Shown here piece by piece: positions 34,568-44,090 of a stretch of 64,000 nucleotides of DNA. The position numbers and the translations under genes were made by a program. Source of the DNA: Micromonospora saelicesensis (GTDB taxonomy: Bacteria > Actinomycetota > Actinomycetes > Mycobacteriales > Micromonosporaceae); assembly GCF_900091575.1 (NCBI RefSeq), contig NZ_FMCR01000005.1, forward strand, positions 310,001 to 374,000. Direction: 5' to 3'. Under the pieces are notes generated by a model that was not told the origin of the DNA, did not search any database, and worked only from the letters and a program-made list of their open reading frames with translations. Each line of letters starts with the position of its first letter. Position 1 is the first letter of the stretch.

Positions 34568-34906
34568 TTGGAGTTGACAGTCGACACGATGCAGACGGGG
34601 GCCGCCACCCGCATCCGGTTGGGCGGGGAGATGGACCTCGCAACGAGCGGACTCGTGCACGACGCGGTCATTGCGGCGTTGGCGTCCGAAGCGGTGCGAG
34701 ACGTCATCCTCGATGTCGCTGACCTCACCTTCATCGACTCCACCGGCATGGGAACGCTCGTGGCGTGCCAACGCGCCGTCGCCGTGCGCGGCGGCGCCCT
34801 GCGGTTGGAGAACCTCGCCCCTGTCGTCCGGCGGCAGCTCTTTGCCGCCGGACTGCTCGGCCTGCTGGGCGCGGGGACCGAAGACCAGGCCGCCCCCTCG
34901 AACTGA
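34568..34906 (+). CDS. STAS anti-anti-sigma factor (SpoIIAA/RsbV-like)
   Basis: A 112-residue STAS protein: LGGEMDLATSGLVHDAVIAA, VILDVADLTFIDSTGMGTLV with the phosphorylatable Ser, and LRLENLAPVVRRQL. AGGAG at 34556-34560 lies seven bases before TTG 34568, so I prefer that start over the ATG at 34526 in the same frame, which lacks a site. It follows the PP2C phosphatase and completes a partner-switching set. Confidence 0.85.
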   Translation: MELTVDTMQTGAATRIRLGGEMDLATSGLVHDAVIAALASEAVRDVILDVADLTFIDSTGMGTLVACQRAVAVRGGALRLENLAPVVRRQLFAAGLLGLLGAGTEDQAAPSN

Positions 34907-34947
34907 CCCCGCCGTCCCCTCGGTTACCCCACAGATCGGATCCCCTC

Positions 34948-36501
34948 GTGACTCCGCCCTCGGACGCGGCCCCTCCGCGTCGCACGGCCCTGGCCGAACG
35001 CCTCAGGTACGCGGCCGCTCGGCCGCGCCAGATCATGCGCTCGCCGTGGGCAGGCCGTGTCCTGGCGGCGGTCGCCCTGGTCGCCGTCACCGCCACGGGC
35101 ATCACGATCGGCACCCTCCTCGGTGCCAGAGGCGCCAGTGACGTCGGGCCGTTCCGGGTCGTTTTCCAGCTGACCCCGTCCGCGGGCGGTGGCACGGAGA
35201 TCGCCATACCCCCGCTGGGGTCGCTCTTCCTCGACAGCCACGACGGCCCCGCGCGGCTGACCGTCCGCCTCGACTCACTCGACCAGCGACGCACCGAGGC
35301 TCTGCTCGACGACCCCGCCGGCCTCGCCCACGCCGGCGCCACGGCGCCCGAGGACCTCCGCGATGCCCTGGTCCGGCTCGGGCTCCGTACGCTCGGCGTG
35401 TCGGTCCTCGCGTCCATGCTGCTCGCCGGGTTGACGTTCCGATCCGTGCGCCGCGTCGCCTGGTCGGGTGGTCTCGCGCTGCTGGTCACCGGCGGCACCC
35501 TCGGCACGGCCGCCCTGACGGTACGACCGCAGGCACTGGCCGAACCCCGGTACGAGGGCCTGCTGGTCAACGCCCCGGCGCTGATCGGTGACGCGCAACG
35601 GATCGCCGATGACTACAACCGCTACGCCGAGCAACTCCAACGCCTCGTCGGCAACGTCGGCGAGCTGTACACCACCGTGTCGACCCTGCCCATCTACCAG
35701 GCCGCGCCCGACACCACCCGGATCCTGCACGTCTCGGACCTGCACCTGAACCCCGCCGCCTGGCCAATGATCAAAACCGTGGTCGAGCAGTACGACATCG
35801 ACCTCGTCATCGACACCGGGGACATCACCGACTGGGGCAGCGAACCCGAGACCTCGTACGTTTCCATGATCGGCCAGCTCAACGCACCCTACGTCTACAT
35901 CCGAGGCAACCACGACTCACCCCGAACCGCCGCGGCGGTGGCCAGCCAGCCGAACGCGGTCGTGCTGGACGACTCCGTCACGATGATCGCTGGAGTGACG
36001 ATCGCCGGCATCGGCGACCCCCGGTTCACTCCCGACAAGCAGGAGACCGAGGTCGGGCCCTGGGAGGAGCCGGCCGCGACGGTCGAGGGCACGGGAAAGC
36101 AACTCGCCGCGACGATCCGCTCGCGGAACCTACCGGTGGACATCGCACTGGTGCACGACCCCGCATCAGCGACCGCGCTCAACGGCGCCACGCCGCTCGT
36201 CCTGGCCGGCCACACACACCAGCGAAAGGTGACGACGCTGCCGCCGACCGGCGCGGTCACCACCCGGCTCGCAGTGCAGGGCTCCACCGGCGGGGCGGGG
36301 TTGCGCGGACTCGAAGGTGACAAACCGATGCCCCTGGTCATGTCGGTGCTCTACCTCGGCGCGGATCACCAACTTCAGGCGTACGACGACATTCAGGTCG
36401 GCGGCGCCGGCACCGCGCAGGTGAGCCTCAACCGCAAGGTGATCGACGCCGCATCGTCAGTAAACCCGGCCGCGCCATCCGCGACTCCCACCGACAACTA
36501 G
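34948..36501 (+). CDS. Metallophosphoesterase with N-terminal membrane domain
   Basis: A 517-residue protein. TM1 (AGRVLAAVALVAVTATGITI near residue 35) and two more helices near 150-185 flank an extracytoplasmic insert, followed by a calcineurin-like phosphoesterase domain: LHVSDLHLN, VIDTGDITDWG, IRGNHDSPRT, ALVHDP and LAGHTHQRK. It starts at GTG 34948; the frame before it is not convincing. It belongs to the same broad family as 25116-26291 but is much longer. The enzyme probably acts at the outer membrane face. Confidence 0.85.
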   Translation: MTPPSDAAPPRRTALAERLRYAAARPRQIMRSPWAGRVLAAVALVAVTATGITIGTLLGARGASDVGPFRVVFQLTPSAGGGTEIAIPPLGSLFLDSHDGPARLTVRLDSLDQRRTEALLDDPAGLAHAGATAPEDLRDALVRLGLRTLGVSVLASMLLAGLTFRSVRRVAWSGGLALLVTGGTLGTAALTVRPQALAEPRYEGLLVNAPALIGDAQRIADDYNRYAEQLQRLVGNVGELYTTVSTLPIYQAAPDTTRILHVSDLHLNPAAWPMIKTVVEQYDIDLVIDTGDITDWGSEPETSYVSMIGQLNAPYVYIRGNHDSPRTAAAVASQPNAVVLDDSVTMIAGVTIAGIGDPRFTPDKQETEVGPWEEPAATVEGTGKQLAATIRSRNLPVDIALVHDPASATALNGATPLVLAGHTHQRKVTTLPPTGAVTTRLAVQGSTGGAGLRGLEGDKPMPLVMSVLYLGADHQLQAYDDIQVGGAGTAQVSLNRKVIDAASSVNPAAPSATPTDN

Positions 36502-36727
36502 CTTTCTCGCGTTCGCGCCTGTTCTGCTCGGCCTGCAGGTTCGAGGGCCCCTCGGGCTGCCAGCGGTCGCCGACTTTCTCTTGGGTGTACTCCAGGCGGG
36601 CCCACCCGGTGCAACGGCACCCCGCTCTCCGCCGTGGTGGACCGCAGCACCGGGGCACAGTCCACCGCTCGACCTTTCGCACTCCGCGATGTGGACGTCG
36701 GGGCCGACGGCGATAGGACACTGTGCA

Positions 36728-37171
36728 TCAGCCGCGCCGACGTCCCCAGATCGTCACCTCCTGTGCGGCGAGCGCCCGGCCGCCTTCGAAGGTTCGGTAC
36801 GGTCCCGCAGGTCCAAGGTCGTAACGGTTGGCGAGGTCGCGGTGGGAGAAGGGGACCACGGCGCCCACCACGGTGACCAACTGCGGTGGAGCGGGCGCGG
36901 AGGGGCCTGTTGACAGCACGAGCAGGGTCCCGTCGGTCAGATCCGCGTCGCGGACGATGAACGCGTTGTCGGTGATGACCTGCTCGACGGCGGCGGTCAC
37001 GGTGAGACGATCACCCACCGCGGCTCGGGCGACCGTGCCGGGCCGGGTCGCCGGCTCGGGGTCGGGGCGGGGTGCTGGAGCCGCAGTCGGGTGGGTGCAG
37101 CCCACGGCCAGGAGGACCACCGGCGCGAGAGCGGTCAGCGCCGGGCGTGTCCGGTCACGCCATCTGTTCAT
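36728..37171 (-). CDS. Lipoprotein with OB-like C-terminal domain
   Basis: A 147-residue lipoprotein. Residues 1-24 are a signal peptide with basic start (MNRWRDRTRP) and lipobox AVGC, followed by a Pro-rich linker. The globular part reads VGDRLTVTAAVEQVITDNAF, then LLVLSTG, PFSHRDLANRYDLG and a terminal TIWGRRRG; the strand pattern suggests an OB-like fold. Function is unknown. A truncated paralogue lies at 30320-30490. The ATG at 37171 is selected over the upstream open frame. Confidence 0.8.
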   Translation of the reverse strand: MNRWRDRTRPALTALAPVVLLAVGCTHPTAAPAPRPDPEPATRPGTVARAAVGDRLTVTAAVEQVITDNAFIVRDADLTDGTLLVLSTGPSAPAPPQLVTVVGAVVPFSHRDLANRYDLGPAGPYRTFEGGRALAAQEVTIWGRRRG

Positions 37172-37877
37172 CCGCGGTTCCGCCTCCCTGTCTGTCGTGC
37201 CTCGTATCCAACAAAGTTCCCTGGGATGTGGCGGTACGACCGCGGAACCGTGACGGTCGTATGACAATCCCCGGCGCTTGTGAAAGGACGTGTTGAGCAG
37301 GGTTTTGGTCCAGATCAGGTCGGGTAGGGCCGAGCGTCGAGGGAACATCAACGCGGCCCGGACGGACGCAACGGAATTCACCGTCGCGAGCTCGCGTCGA
37401 TGTCGTGCGACGAGTGGAGAGACGGGGCAGATGCGAATCCTGCAGCAGCGCTACCGGCTCGACGAGCTACGCACGGTCGCACTGCAAGAGGCCGTGCTGC
37501 AGCCCACGATGCCGTGGTCGCCGTCCTGAGATCAGGTGTCGGGTTACCGCGATGACCGGCCGGTGCGAGCGCCGCGAGTGGCGGCGGACCGCGAGTCCCT
37601 CACGCACGCCACCGGGACGGGCCAGAAGCTGGTCCGCTGGGCCATTAGCCGGATGTCACTGCGGGCGACGCGTCCGTCGTCCCTTGATGTCCACTGCGGC
37701 CGCATCACCACGTTTGGACCGTGCCCTGCGGGCCCATGACCCGCAAGTAGGAGCTGACTCGCCCTGCGGGCCTGCGCCCGCGCCTGAGGTTGGCCGGGTC
37801 TTTCGATGTCTCCGCCCGCAGCCAACACCGATGGGCGAACGGTGCGGACACCGCGCTGGGCGGGGTATGACCAGTCC
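37172..37877. other. Gene-free spacer
   Basis: About 700 bp between the lipoprotein and DUF421 genes. Several short open frames exist (for example plus-strand 37290-37529) but none has supportive start signals or a recognisable domain. It may hold the promoters of both flanking genes. Confidence 0.5.
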
Positions 37878-38387
37878 ATGTGGCTTAACGACCCCTCGGA
37901 TCTGCTCCGCCTCACGCTGATCGCGATACTGACCTATCCGGCCTTGGTGGCGCTCCTGCGCGTCTCCGGCAAACGGACCCTGTCGAAGCTGAACGCCTTC
38001 GACCTGGTGGTCACCGTCGCGCTGGGCTCGACCTTAGCGACGATCCTGCTTTCCCGTAGCGTCTCGCTGGTCGAGGGTCTGCTGGCTCTGTCGCTGCTGG
38101 TGGCGCTCCAGTACGGGGCCGCGTTCCTGGCCGTGCGCTGGCCACCGTCGCAGCGGCTGCTCAAGTCCGCACCCACGATGCTCATGCGAGACGGCGTCCT
38201 GCGACACGACGTAATGCGGCGGATGCGTATCTCGGACAGTGAAATACGGCAGGCGGCGCGCAGCCAGGGACACGGCGACCTGAGCCATCTTGCTGCCATC
38301 GTCCTGGAGACCGACGGCAGCCTGAGCGTCATCGGCCGGGAGTCGTGTGGCGACGGGAGCGCCCTGACTGACGTACGCGGGAGGTGA
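37878..38387 (+). CDS. DUF421 (YetF-like) membrane protein
   Basis: A 169-residue protein with three TM helices at residues 10-90 and a small C-terminal domain. The DUF421 signatures are LLRVSGKRTLSKLNAFDLVV, TVALGSTLATILLSRSVSL and MRDGVLRHDVMRRMRISDSE. Family members are implicated in membrane stress and germination in Bacillus; no biochemical role is settled. ATG 37878 begins directly before the first helix. Confidence 0.87.
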   Translation: MWLNDPSDLLRLTLIAILTYPALVALLRVSGKRTLSKLNAFDLVVTVALGSTLATILLSRSVSLVEGLLALSLLVALQYGAAFLAVRWPPSQRLLKSAPTMLMRDGVLRHDVMRRMRISDSEIRQAARSQGHGDLSHLAAIVLETDGSLSVIGRESCGDGSALTDVRGR

Positions 38388-38630
38388 GCCTCCGCGTGCC
38401 CTTCCCGACTTCCGGGAACGGTGGGGGGAGGTCGCGGTGCGGCGCCTGGCCAGGGTGATCCGCCGCAGGTCACCAATACCCCGGGGAAGAGGCGCGCCCG
38501 CTGGCCGGTCAGATTGCTCATCCGCCGCTGACCGAATGCCGACCAAGGCCTTCCGCCGGCACCGGCGTGGATATCTCATGTTGTCGGACCGTTATCGATC
38601 ATGGACGTCGCTCGGTGGGGAGCCAGCCGC

Positions 38631-41510
38631 ATGGAACAGGTCTTTCGGATGTTATTGGTGCGCAACGCCGAAGCGGCGGATCCCCGGACCGATGCGGTAT
38701 CGGTGTCGAACACACCGCTGCAGCAGGAGTTGGGCAGCGTCACCGGCGACGAGTCACGTAGCGAGGTCATGGAGCGCGCGAAGGCGTTCGTCGCCAGTAG
38801 CCGGTTCGTCGACGACGCCGAGCGGGTAGCCGGCGGGCCGAAGCTGCGCGAGCTGCGTACCAGGCTGACGGAGCTGCGGGACCCTACCGAGGAGCAGGTG
38901 GAGCAGACCGTACGCGACATGCTCGGTGACGGCTACGCCGAGCAGGTCGGCGCTACGACGTGGCGGGAACGCAAAGAACAGTTGGCCGACAGCGCGCTGG
39001 CGCTGAAGCTGCTGTCCACCAGCGATCCGGGCGCGATGGCAGAGCTGGTCGGGTTGCTACGCACCGTGCACTTCGTCGAAGCCTGGGTAGACCGCAGCGG
39101 CGCCGACCGGGCGGCGGCCACCCTGCCGATCCTCGACATGCCACTGCTGTTGCCGGTGCTCTCCGGGCTGAAGCTGGCGCCACAGCGGCCGAACACCACC
39201 GCACCTCCGGCACGTGCGGTGCCGCCGCTTGCGGACTTGCAGCAGGTCGGGCGGCAGGGGCAGGTCATCGACAGCGTCGTGCGAGAGCTGACCACTATCG
39301 CTCCCCGGTTCTTCCGCACTCAGGACGGCGACCCGCAGAAGCCGGGCGGCGCACGGCTCGACGACGGCAGACCCACGCCGAAAGCTGCCGCGAAGGGCGC
39401 TGGCATCAGCATCGCGGGCACCCAGGACGGCCCCCGCCTCGCGCTCTCCGAGGCCGGCGTCAAGGTGATCAGCGAAGCCAGTCGCCGTTACCTCGGTCAA
39501 CTGGGGCTGGACCTGTCGCGGGACTCGGTGAGCCAGGTGGTGGCTCGGCTGGACACGGAGAAGGCCGGGTTGGTACGCGACCTGCGCCCCACGGCGGGGA
39601 ACACCGTACTGGCGCTGGCCGACATGTTCCGTGCCGGCTCGTACGGGCTGGGTGGTGCGTTCCTGTGGCGGTTCCCCGGAGGCGATCGGCAGCCGCTGCC
39701 GACCACGCACGGCACGGTACGGCCCATCGGGGAGGGTGAACTGCTGGTAGTGCGGCAACAGCTCACCGGATACGAGCCTGGCGAGGTCGCCCACATCGAG
39801 AATGTGCTGCGGGGTGAGAACAAGCAGCGCACCCACCGGCGTCGCGAGGTCACCGAGGAGATCTTCGTGACCGAGCGCGAGACCGAGCGGGAGGAGGAGC
39901 GCGATCTGGAGACCACCGAGCGCTTCGAGCTCAGCCACGAGGCGTCCGAGGTGCTCAAGGAGGAGGCGGAGGTCGAGGGCGGGCTGCGGATCCGCGCCCA
40001 GGTCAGCCCCGCCGTGCTGATCGAGGCAAACGCACGGGCGGCGTACACCAACGCCCGCGAGAGTTCCCGGAAGAAGGCCAGCGAGTACGCCCGCGAGGTA
40101 ATTGACAAGTCGGTGAACAGGCTCGCCGAGCGAATCCGTACCCAGGAGACGCTGCGGGTGACCCGCGAGGTGGAGGAGATCAACGACCACAGCGTCGACA
40201 ACGTCGACGGGGACGGCCACGTGGTCGGTGTCTACCAGTGGGTGGACAAGTGGTACGAAGCCCAACTGTTCCGCTATGGCGGTCGCACCATGTACGACTT
40301 CGTGATTCCGGAGCCGGCGATGTTCCTCACCGGTGCGCTGGAGGAGGACGCCACCCGGGACGTGGGGCGACCGCGGCCGGAGCCGTTCCACCTCGACGCC
40401 AGCCAGCTCACCGAAGCCGATTACCTCTACTGGGCGAACAAGTACCACGCCACCGGCGTCCAGCCGCCGCCGCGTTTCGAAGAGACCCGCTCGGTGACGT
40501 TCTCCTCGGGTGGCGGCGGTGAGGCCGGCGACATGTCGCAGCGCCAGGACCTGCCCATCCCCGAGGGGTACAACGCGGTGCAGGCCCACGTCACCGCGGG
40601 CTTCTCCGGATCCCAGATCTACATCTCCGTTGGGCGCAAGGTGTTCCTGTACGAGTCGCACTCCGGTCTGCGGTCGACGAACCTCGACCTGGAGGAAGGC
40701 ACGATCCCGATCACGATGGTCGCCAACGACACGCCGCTGTTCGCGGTCAGCATCGAGGTGGTCTGCCGGCGCACGGAGCGGGCGATGCTGGACTGGCAGA
40801 TCCGTACCCACGCCGAGATCAAGCAGGCGTACCTGGAGCAGCAGGCGCGGTTCGACGAGGCGACGGCCCGTGCGGCGGTCAACCACGGGGTGGTCATCGA
40901 TGGCCGCAACCCGGGGGCCAACCGGGCGTTGGAGCTCACCGAGCTGAAGAAGGCGTGCATCTCGGTGCTGACTCACCAGCACTTCGACGCCTTCGGCGCG
41001 GTGGAGACCGGTGCGATGGGGGTGCCGCAGGTGGACGTGGCGGTAGTCGAGGAGCAGGGCAACTACATCCGGTTCTTTGAACACGCCTTCGAGTGGCAGC
41101 TGATGAGTTTCCTGTTCTACCCGTACTTCTGGGGCCGGAAGAGCACCTGGCTCGACCGGGTGCGGTACGACAACAATGACCCGGAGTTCGCCGAGTTCGT
41201 ACGCTCTGGTGCCGCCCGGGTGCTGCTGCCGGTGCGGGAGGGGTTCGAGACCTCGGTGGAGCACTTCATGCGTACCGGACAGGTGTGGCAGGGCGGGCCG
41301 CCACCGGAGATCACCGACCCCGAGTACCTGCCGATCGTCAAGGAGATCCAGGAACGTACCGGCGCCCCGGGCGACGAGGTGCCGGAGGGGGCACCCTGGC
41401 GCGTACGCGTGCCGACCCGACTGGTCCGGCTGCGCCCGGAAGGCGGGCTGCCGAGCTGGGTCAAGCATGACGACGGCACCTGGCGGCCGGACGAATCGGA
41501 CGCCCGGTGA
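38631..41510 (+). CDS. Large protein of unknown function with charged coiled-coil core
   Basis: A 959-residue protein I cannot name. Residues 1-250 are helical with an Ala/Leu-rich core. Residues 375-530 are extremely charged, with a THRRREVTEEIFVTERETER-type run and then long helices, predicting an extended coiled coil. A beta-rich part follows (VVGVYQWVDKWYEAQLFRYG, FVIPEPAMFLTG). Near 815-880 an aromatic stretch FYPYFWGRKSTWLDR precedes AARVLLPVREGFE. There is no signal peptide or TM. GGGGAG eight bases before ATG 38631 supports that start over the ATG at 38601. The next gene starts 24 bp later, so the pair forms an operon. It could be structural in a large complex. Confidence 0.75.
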   Translation: MEQVFRMLLVRNAEAADPRTDAVSVSNTPLQQELGSVTGDESRSEVMERAKAFVASSRFVDDAERVAGGPKLRELRTRLTELRDPTEEQVEQTVRDMLGDGYAEQVGATTWRERKEQLADSALALKLLSTSDPGAMAELVGLLRTVHFVEAWVDRSGADRAAATLPILDMPLLLPVLSGLKLAPQRPNTTAPPARAVPPLADLQQVGRQGQVIDSVVRELTTIAPRFFRTQDGDPQKPGGARLDDGRPTPKAAAKGAGISIAGTQDGPRLALSEAGVKVISEASRRYLGQLGLDLSRDSVSQVVARLDTEKAGLVRDLRPTAGNTVLALADMFRAGSYGLGGAFLWRFPGGDRQPLPTTHGTVRPIGEGELLVVRQQLTGYEPGEVAHIENVLRGENKQRTHRRREVTEEIFVTERETEREEERDLETTERFELSHEASEVLKEEAEVEGGLRIRAQVSPAVLIEANARAAYTNARESSRKKASEYAREVIDKSVNRLAERIRTQETLRVTREVEEINDHSVDNVDGDGHVVGVYQWVDKWYEAQLFRYGGRTMYDFVIPEPAMFLTGALEEDATRDVGRPRPEPFHLDASQLTEADYLYWANKYHATGVQPPPRFEETRSVTFSSGGGGEAGDMSQRQDLPIPEGYNAVQAHVTAGFSGSQIYISVGRKVFLYESHSGLRSTNLDLEEGTIPITMVANDTPLFAVSIEVVCRRTERAMLDWQIRTHAEIKQAYLEQQARFDEATARAAVNHGVVIDGRNPGANRALELTELKKACISVLTHQHFDAFGAVETGAMGVPQVDVAVVEEQGNYIRFFEHAFEWQLMSFLFYPYFWGRKSTWLDRVRYDNNDPEFAEFVRSGAARVLLPVREGFETSVEHFMRTGQVWQGGPPPEITDPEYLPIVKEIQERTGAPGDEVPEGAPWRVRVPTRLVRLRPEGGLPSWVKHDDGTWRPDESDAR

Positions 41511-41534
41511 CGGGGCCGGCGGCTCGGCTCCAGC

Positions 41535-43826
41535 ATGGACGGTAACGAGGACTTCGGACGGTTCCTGGAACTGCTGCTGGCCGACAGCATCGCCGCCGGC
41601 TGGTTCGATCCGGACGCAGCGGGCTCATCGGCAGCACTGACCGGTGACGTGATCCCGTCGTACCGCATCACCCTGCCCCCGGCAGGTGAGGACGGCGGCG
41701 GTGACCCGCCCGACGGTGGTGGTGCCGACGGCGGGAGCGAGTCTTCTCCGCTGCGGCAGGCGTTGGCGGCGGTGCTCGCCGACGGCGGCACCGCCACGCT
41801 GGGGCGTGCCAGCTCACCTACGGTGCGTGCGCTACTGGACCCCACGGCCCGCGACGAGGTGCGGCGTACGGTGAGCGCTGTCGTCACCGCGACGGACGCG
41901 TACCGAAGCGAGCTGGACGTTGCCGTACCAGCCGACGCGCCGCACGACATGGTGCTCGCGGCGCTCCTGTCGCTGCTGCACGGACCGGCGTGGGGTGCCG
42001 CCCAGACCCGGCTGCACGCGCTGCTCGCCTGGTACGAGCGGACGATCGCACTCAGCGTGGTGATCAGCGTCGAACGGTTGGGCCGCCGCGATTCGGAGCC
42101 AGCCGTGTTTCGCGACCTGACCACTGCGGTGCGGCTGGGCCGCAACCGGCTCACCGCCGTAGTACGCGCCCTCGTCGACGCCACCGTCCACGTGCCGCAC
42201 ACCCACCAGGCGCTGGTGGAACGGCAACTCACCATGCTCACCGGCCGGCGGACCGACTGGCAGCGGCGACAACTGGTGGCGCAGTTGGCCGGGGTAGCAC
42301 CACCGTCGCCGGCCGACCTGGAGGTGTACCAGCGGCTGCGGGCGTTGGCCCGCCGCCGGACCGACCTGGAGGCGGTGCTGAGCGCCGACCGGGCGGAACG
42401 GGAGCGGCTGCGCCGGCAAGCCGGCTCCTCCGCGGAGACCCGCGAGACCCGATCCGCTAGCAGGGCCCAGCTGCGGGTGCTCTGGCCTCGGATTCAGGAG
42501 CAACAGCAGGAGCTCACGACGACGAGCCGCGAGATCGCCAGCCTCCGCCGGGCGCTCAGCGGCGCGACGATGAGCCGGATCGCGGCGTACGAGGACGCCG
42601 AACGCCGCGGGATCCGGGACGACGAGGCCCGCCAGGATCGCGACGCCCTGCTGCAGCGCATGGACCAGGAACTCACGTCGTTGACGAGCCATCGGCTGTC
42701 GGTCGCCGACGAGACCGGCCGCTGGGAGCGGTACGAGCTGCTACTGGAGCGGCTGCTGAAGAACAGTCACAACCTCGGGCTGGAGCTGTTCATGGACTCG
42801 TTCCTGAAGGTCAGCTCGTCGGCGGAGCGGCGCCGCGACATCGGGATCTCCGCACACACCAACGGCCAGGTGCAGTGGTTGAGCTACCCCGGCCACGGCG
42901 ACAACGCCGTCGACTGGAACTGTCATGCCGGCCTGCCGCTGCTGCTCTCCGCCCCGCAGGAGTTCCGGCTTCCCGAGCGGTTCCGCGCCACCCCGGACGA
43001 CGCGGTGGCGTACCGCCTGGCGGGGGGAAGCGCGGTGGTCGAGGCGCGCGCGTCCGACGACCTCCAGGACATCTTCGGCAAGATCGCGTACGGCCTGCTC
43101 GGCCGGCAGGGATCGCGGGAGACGGAGCTGGGGGCGCTGCTGCGCGCGCACGGAGACGACGAGATCGCCCCGGCCGAGGTGCTCACCCGTTCGTCCAGTG
43201 GCAGCGAGGTGTCCCGGCTGCTTACCGGTCTGGTCGCCCGCAATCTCACTCCGATCGACAACGCCGCAGCCTTCGACGCGCTGCGCGCGGGGATCGTCCG
43301 GGACCTGGAAGCCGGTGTGGTGCGTGCCCGTGGCCTGCCGGTGGGGACGGTGCTGTTCCGTCGGGATCGGCTGCATGCCGATTCGGGCGCGTTCGGGCTG
43401 GGTCGCATCGTCACCCCCCACATCACGGTGGGTGAGCTGCTCACCTCGGTACGGGAGTTGCTCTCCAGCGACAGCAGCTCCGGGTACGACACCGAACGGC
43501 GCAGGTTGGTCAACCGGATCTGGCAGCTGTTGCTGTGGCTGCGCTCGGCCGGCGCCGACGACCACCGGCGCGCGGCCTCGGTGTCGGTGTGCCACACCTA
43601 CCGCGGGAATACGCCCGACGACCTGACAGTACGGGTCTACTACTCCCACATGTATGACATCGCGGTGCGCGCCGGCAGTCAGGTCAGTGCCGGCGACCGG
43701 CTCGGGCTCACCGGCTCCACCGGCAACGCGGTCAACTCGCACGTACACATCGAGATCTTCCTCTCCCGGGGCGGCAGCCAGCTCGGCGCCTGCCTGCCCC
43801 ACGAGTTCTTCCCGCTCACGTCCTAG
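41535..43826 (+). CDS. Unknown protein with coiled coil and C-terminal M23/LytM-like domain
   Basis: A 763-residue protein. A low-complexity Gly/Asp segment (near residues 50-70) follows the N-terminus, then helical domains, then a long coiled coil near 240-410 (RERLRRQAGSSAETRETRS and later heptads). The last 80 residues match the core of M23/LytM metallopeptidases: VYYSHMYDIAVRAGSQVSAG, then LTGSTGNAVNSHVHIEIFL. The HVH pair supplies two zinc ligands, but the first His and Asp of the family are not clear, so catalysis is doubtful. It follows the 959-residue protein gene and is surely its partner. Confidence 0.78.
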   Translation: MDGNEDFGRFLELLLADSIAAGWFDPDAAGSSAALTGDVIPSYRITLPPAGEDGGGDPPDGGGADGGSESSPLRQALAAVLADGGTATLGRASSPTVRALLDPTARDEVRRTVSAVVTATDAYRSELDVAVPADAPHDMVLAALLSLLHGPAWGAAQTRLHALLAWYERTIALSVVISVERLGRRDSEPAVFRDLTTAVRLGRNRLTAVVRALVDATVHVPHTHQALVERQLTMLTGRRTDWQRRQLVAQLAGVAPPSPADLEVYQRLRALARRRTDLEAVLSADRAERERLRRQAGSSAETRETRSASRAQLRVLWPRIQEQQQELTTTSREIASLRRALSGATMSRIAAYEDAERRGIRDDEARQDRDALLQRMDQELTSLTSHRLSVADETGRWERYELLLERLLKNSHNLGLELFMDSFLKVSSSAERRRDIGISAHTNGQVQWLSYPGHGDNAVDWNCHAGLPLLLSAPQEFRLPERFRATPDDAVAYRLAGGSAVVEARASDDLQDIFGKIAYGLLGRQGSRETELGALLRAHGDDEIAPAEVLTRSSSGSEVSRLLTGLVARNLTPIDNAAAFDALRAGIVRDLEAGVVRARGLPVGTVLFRRDRLHADSGAFGLGRIVTPHITVGELLTSVRELLSSDSSSGYDTERRRLVNRIWQLLLWLRSAGADDHRRAASVSVCHTYRGNTPDDLTVRVYYSHMYDIAVRAGSQVSAGDRLGLTGSTGNAVNSHVHIEIFLSRGGSQLGACLPHEFFPLTS

Positions 43827-43844
43827 CTGGGGCTGACAGCCCAG
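43827..43844. terminator. Imperfect hairpin after the unknown pair
   Basis: CTGGGGCTG / CAGCCCAG with one bulged G, directly after the stop. Modest as a terminator. Confidence 0.45.
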
Positions 43845-43865
43845 GCCCACAGGCGGATTGGCTTG

Positions 43866-44087
43866 CTATCCGCCGATCGGGATGGCGTCGTGAACGCGCA
43901 GCACTAGCTGAAACAAGTGCGTTGGTGAGCGCGAGAACGGTGCTCGCTCGAGTTCCTTGGCCCTGCTGATCACGGCTGACGTCCAGCGGATTTCGCGGTG
44001 GAACTGGGGGAGCGTCCCGCTCGCCGAGAGCAGTGCCGCGAGCGCCGCGGCACCTGCCGGACGTCCGCGAGGAGACGCGCCTCGCAC
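43866..44087 (-). CDS. Small hypothetical downstream of acyl-CoA oxidase
   Basis: A 73-residue minus-strand frame from GTG 44087 ends in a protein-like tail (LPQFHREIRWTSAVISRAKE, PTHLFQLVLRVHDAIPIGG). It starts three bases after the acyl-CoA oxidase stop, with GGAGG abutting the GTG. It could be a small coupled gene or the 3' remnant of a lost one. Family unknown. Confidence 0.3.
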   Translation of the reverse strand: MRGASPRGRPAGAAALAALLSASGTLPQFHREIRWTSAVISRAKELERAPFSRSPTHLFQLVLRVHDAIPIGG

Positions 44088-44090
44088 CTC

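Noticed and set aside
37290-37529. 79-residue plus-strand frame in the spacer before DUF421
   Set aside because: No ribosome site, no family features and Arg/Ser-rich start.
39057-41468. 803-residue minus-strand open frame opposite the large unknown gene
   Set aside because: Its His/Arg/Leu-rich composition mirrors the plus-strand gene; it lacks domain motifs and a ribosome site. It is a shadow of the high-GC coding strand.
38631-43826. Assigning the unknown pair to a contractile injection system, prophage tail or type VI system
   Set aside because: No sheath, tube, baseplate or AAA ATPase gene lies nearby, and the M23-like domain alone is not diagnostic.
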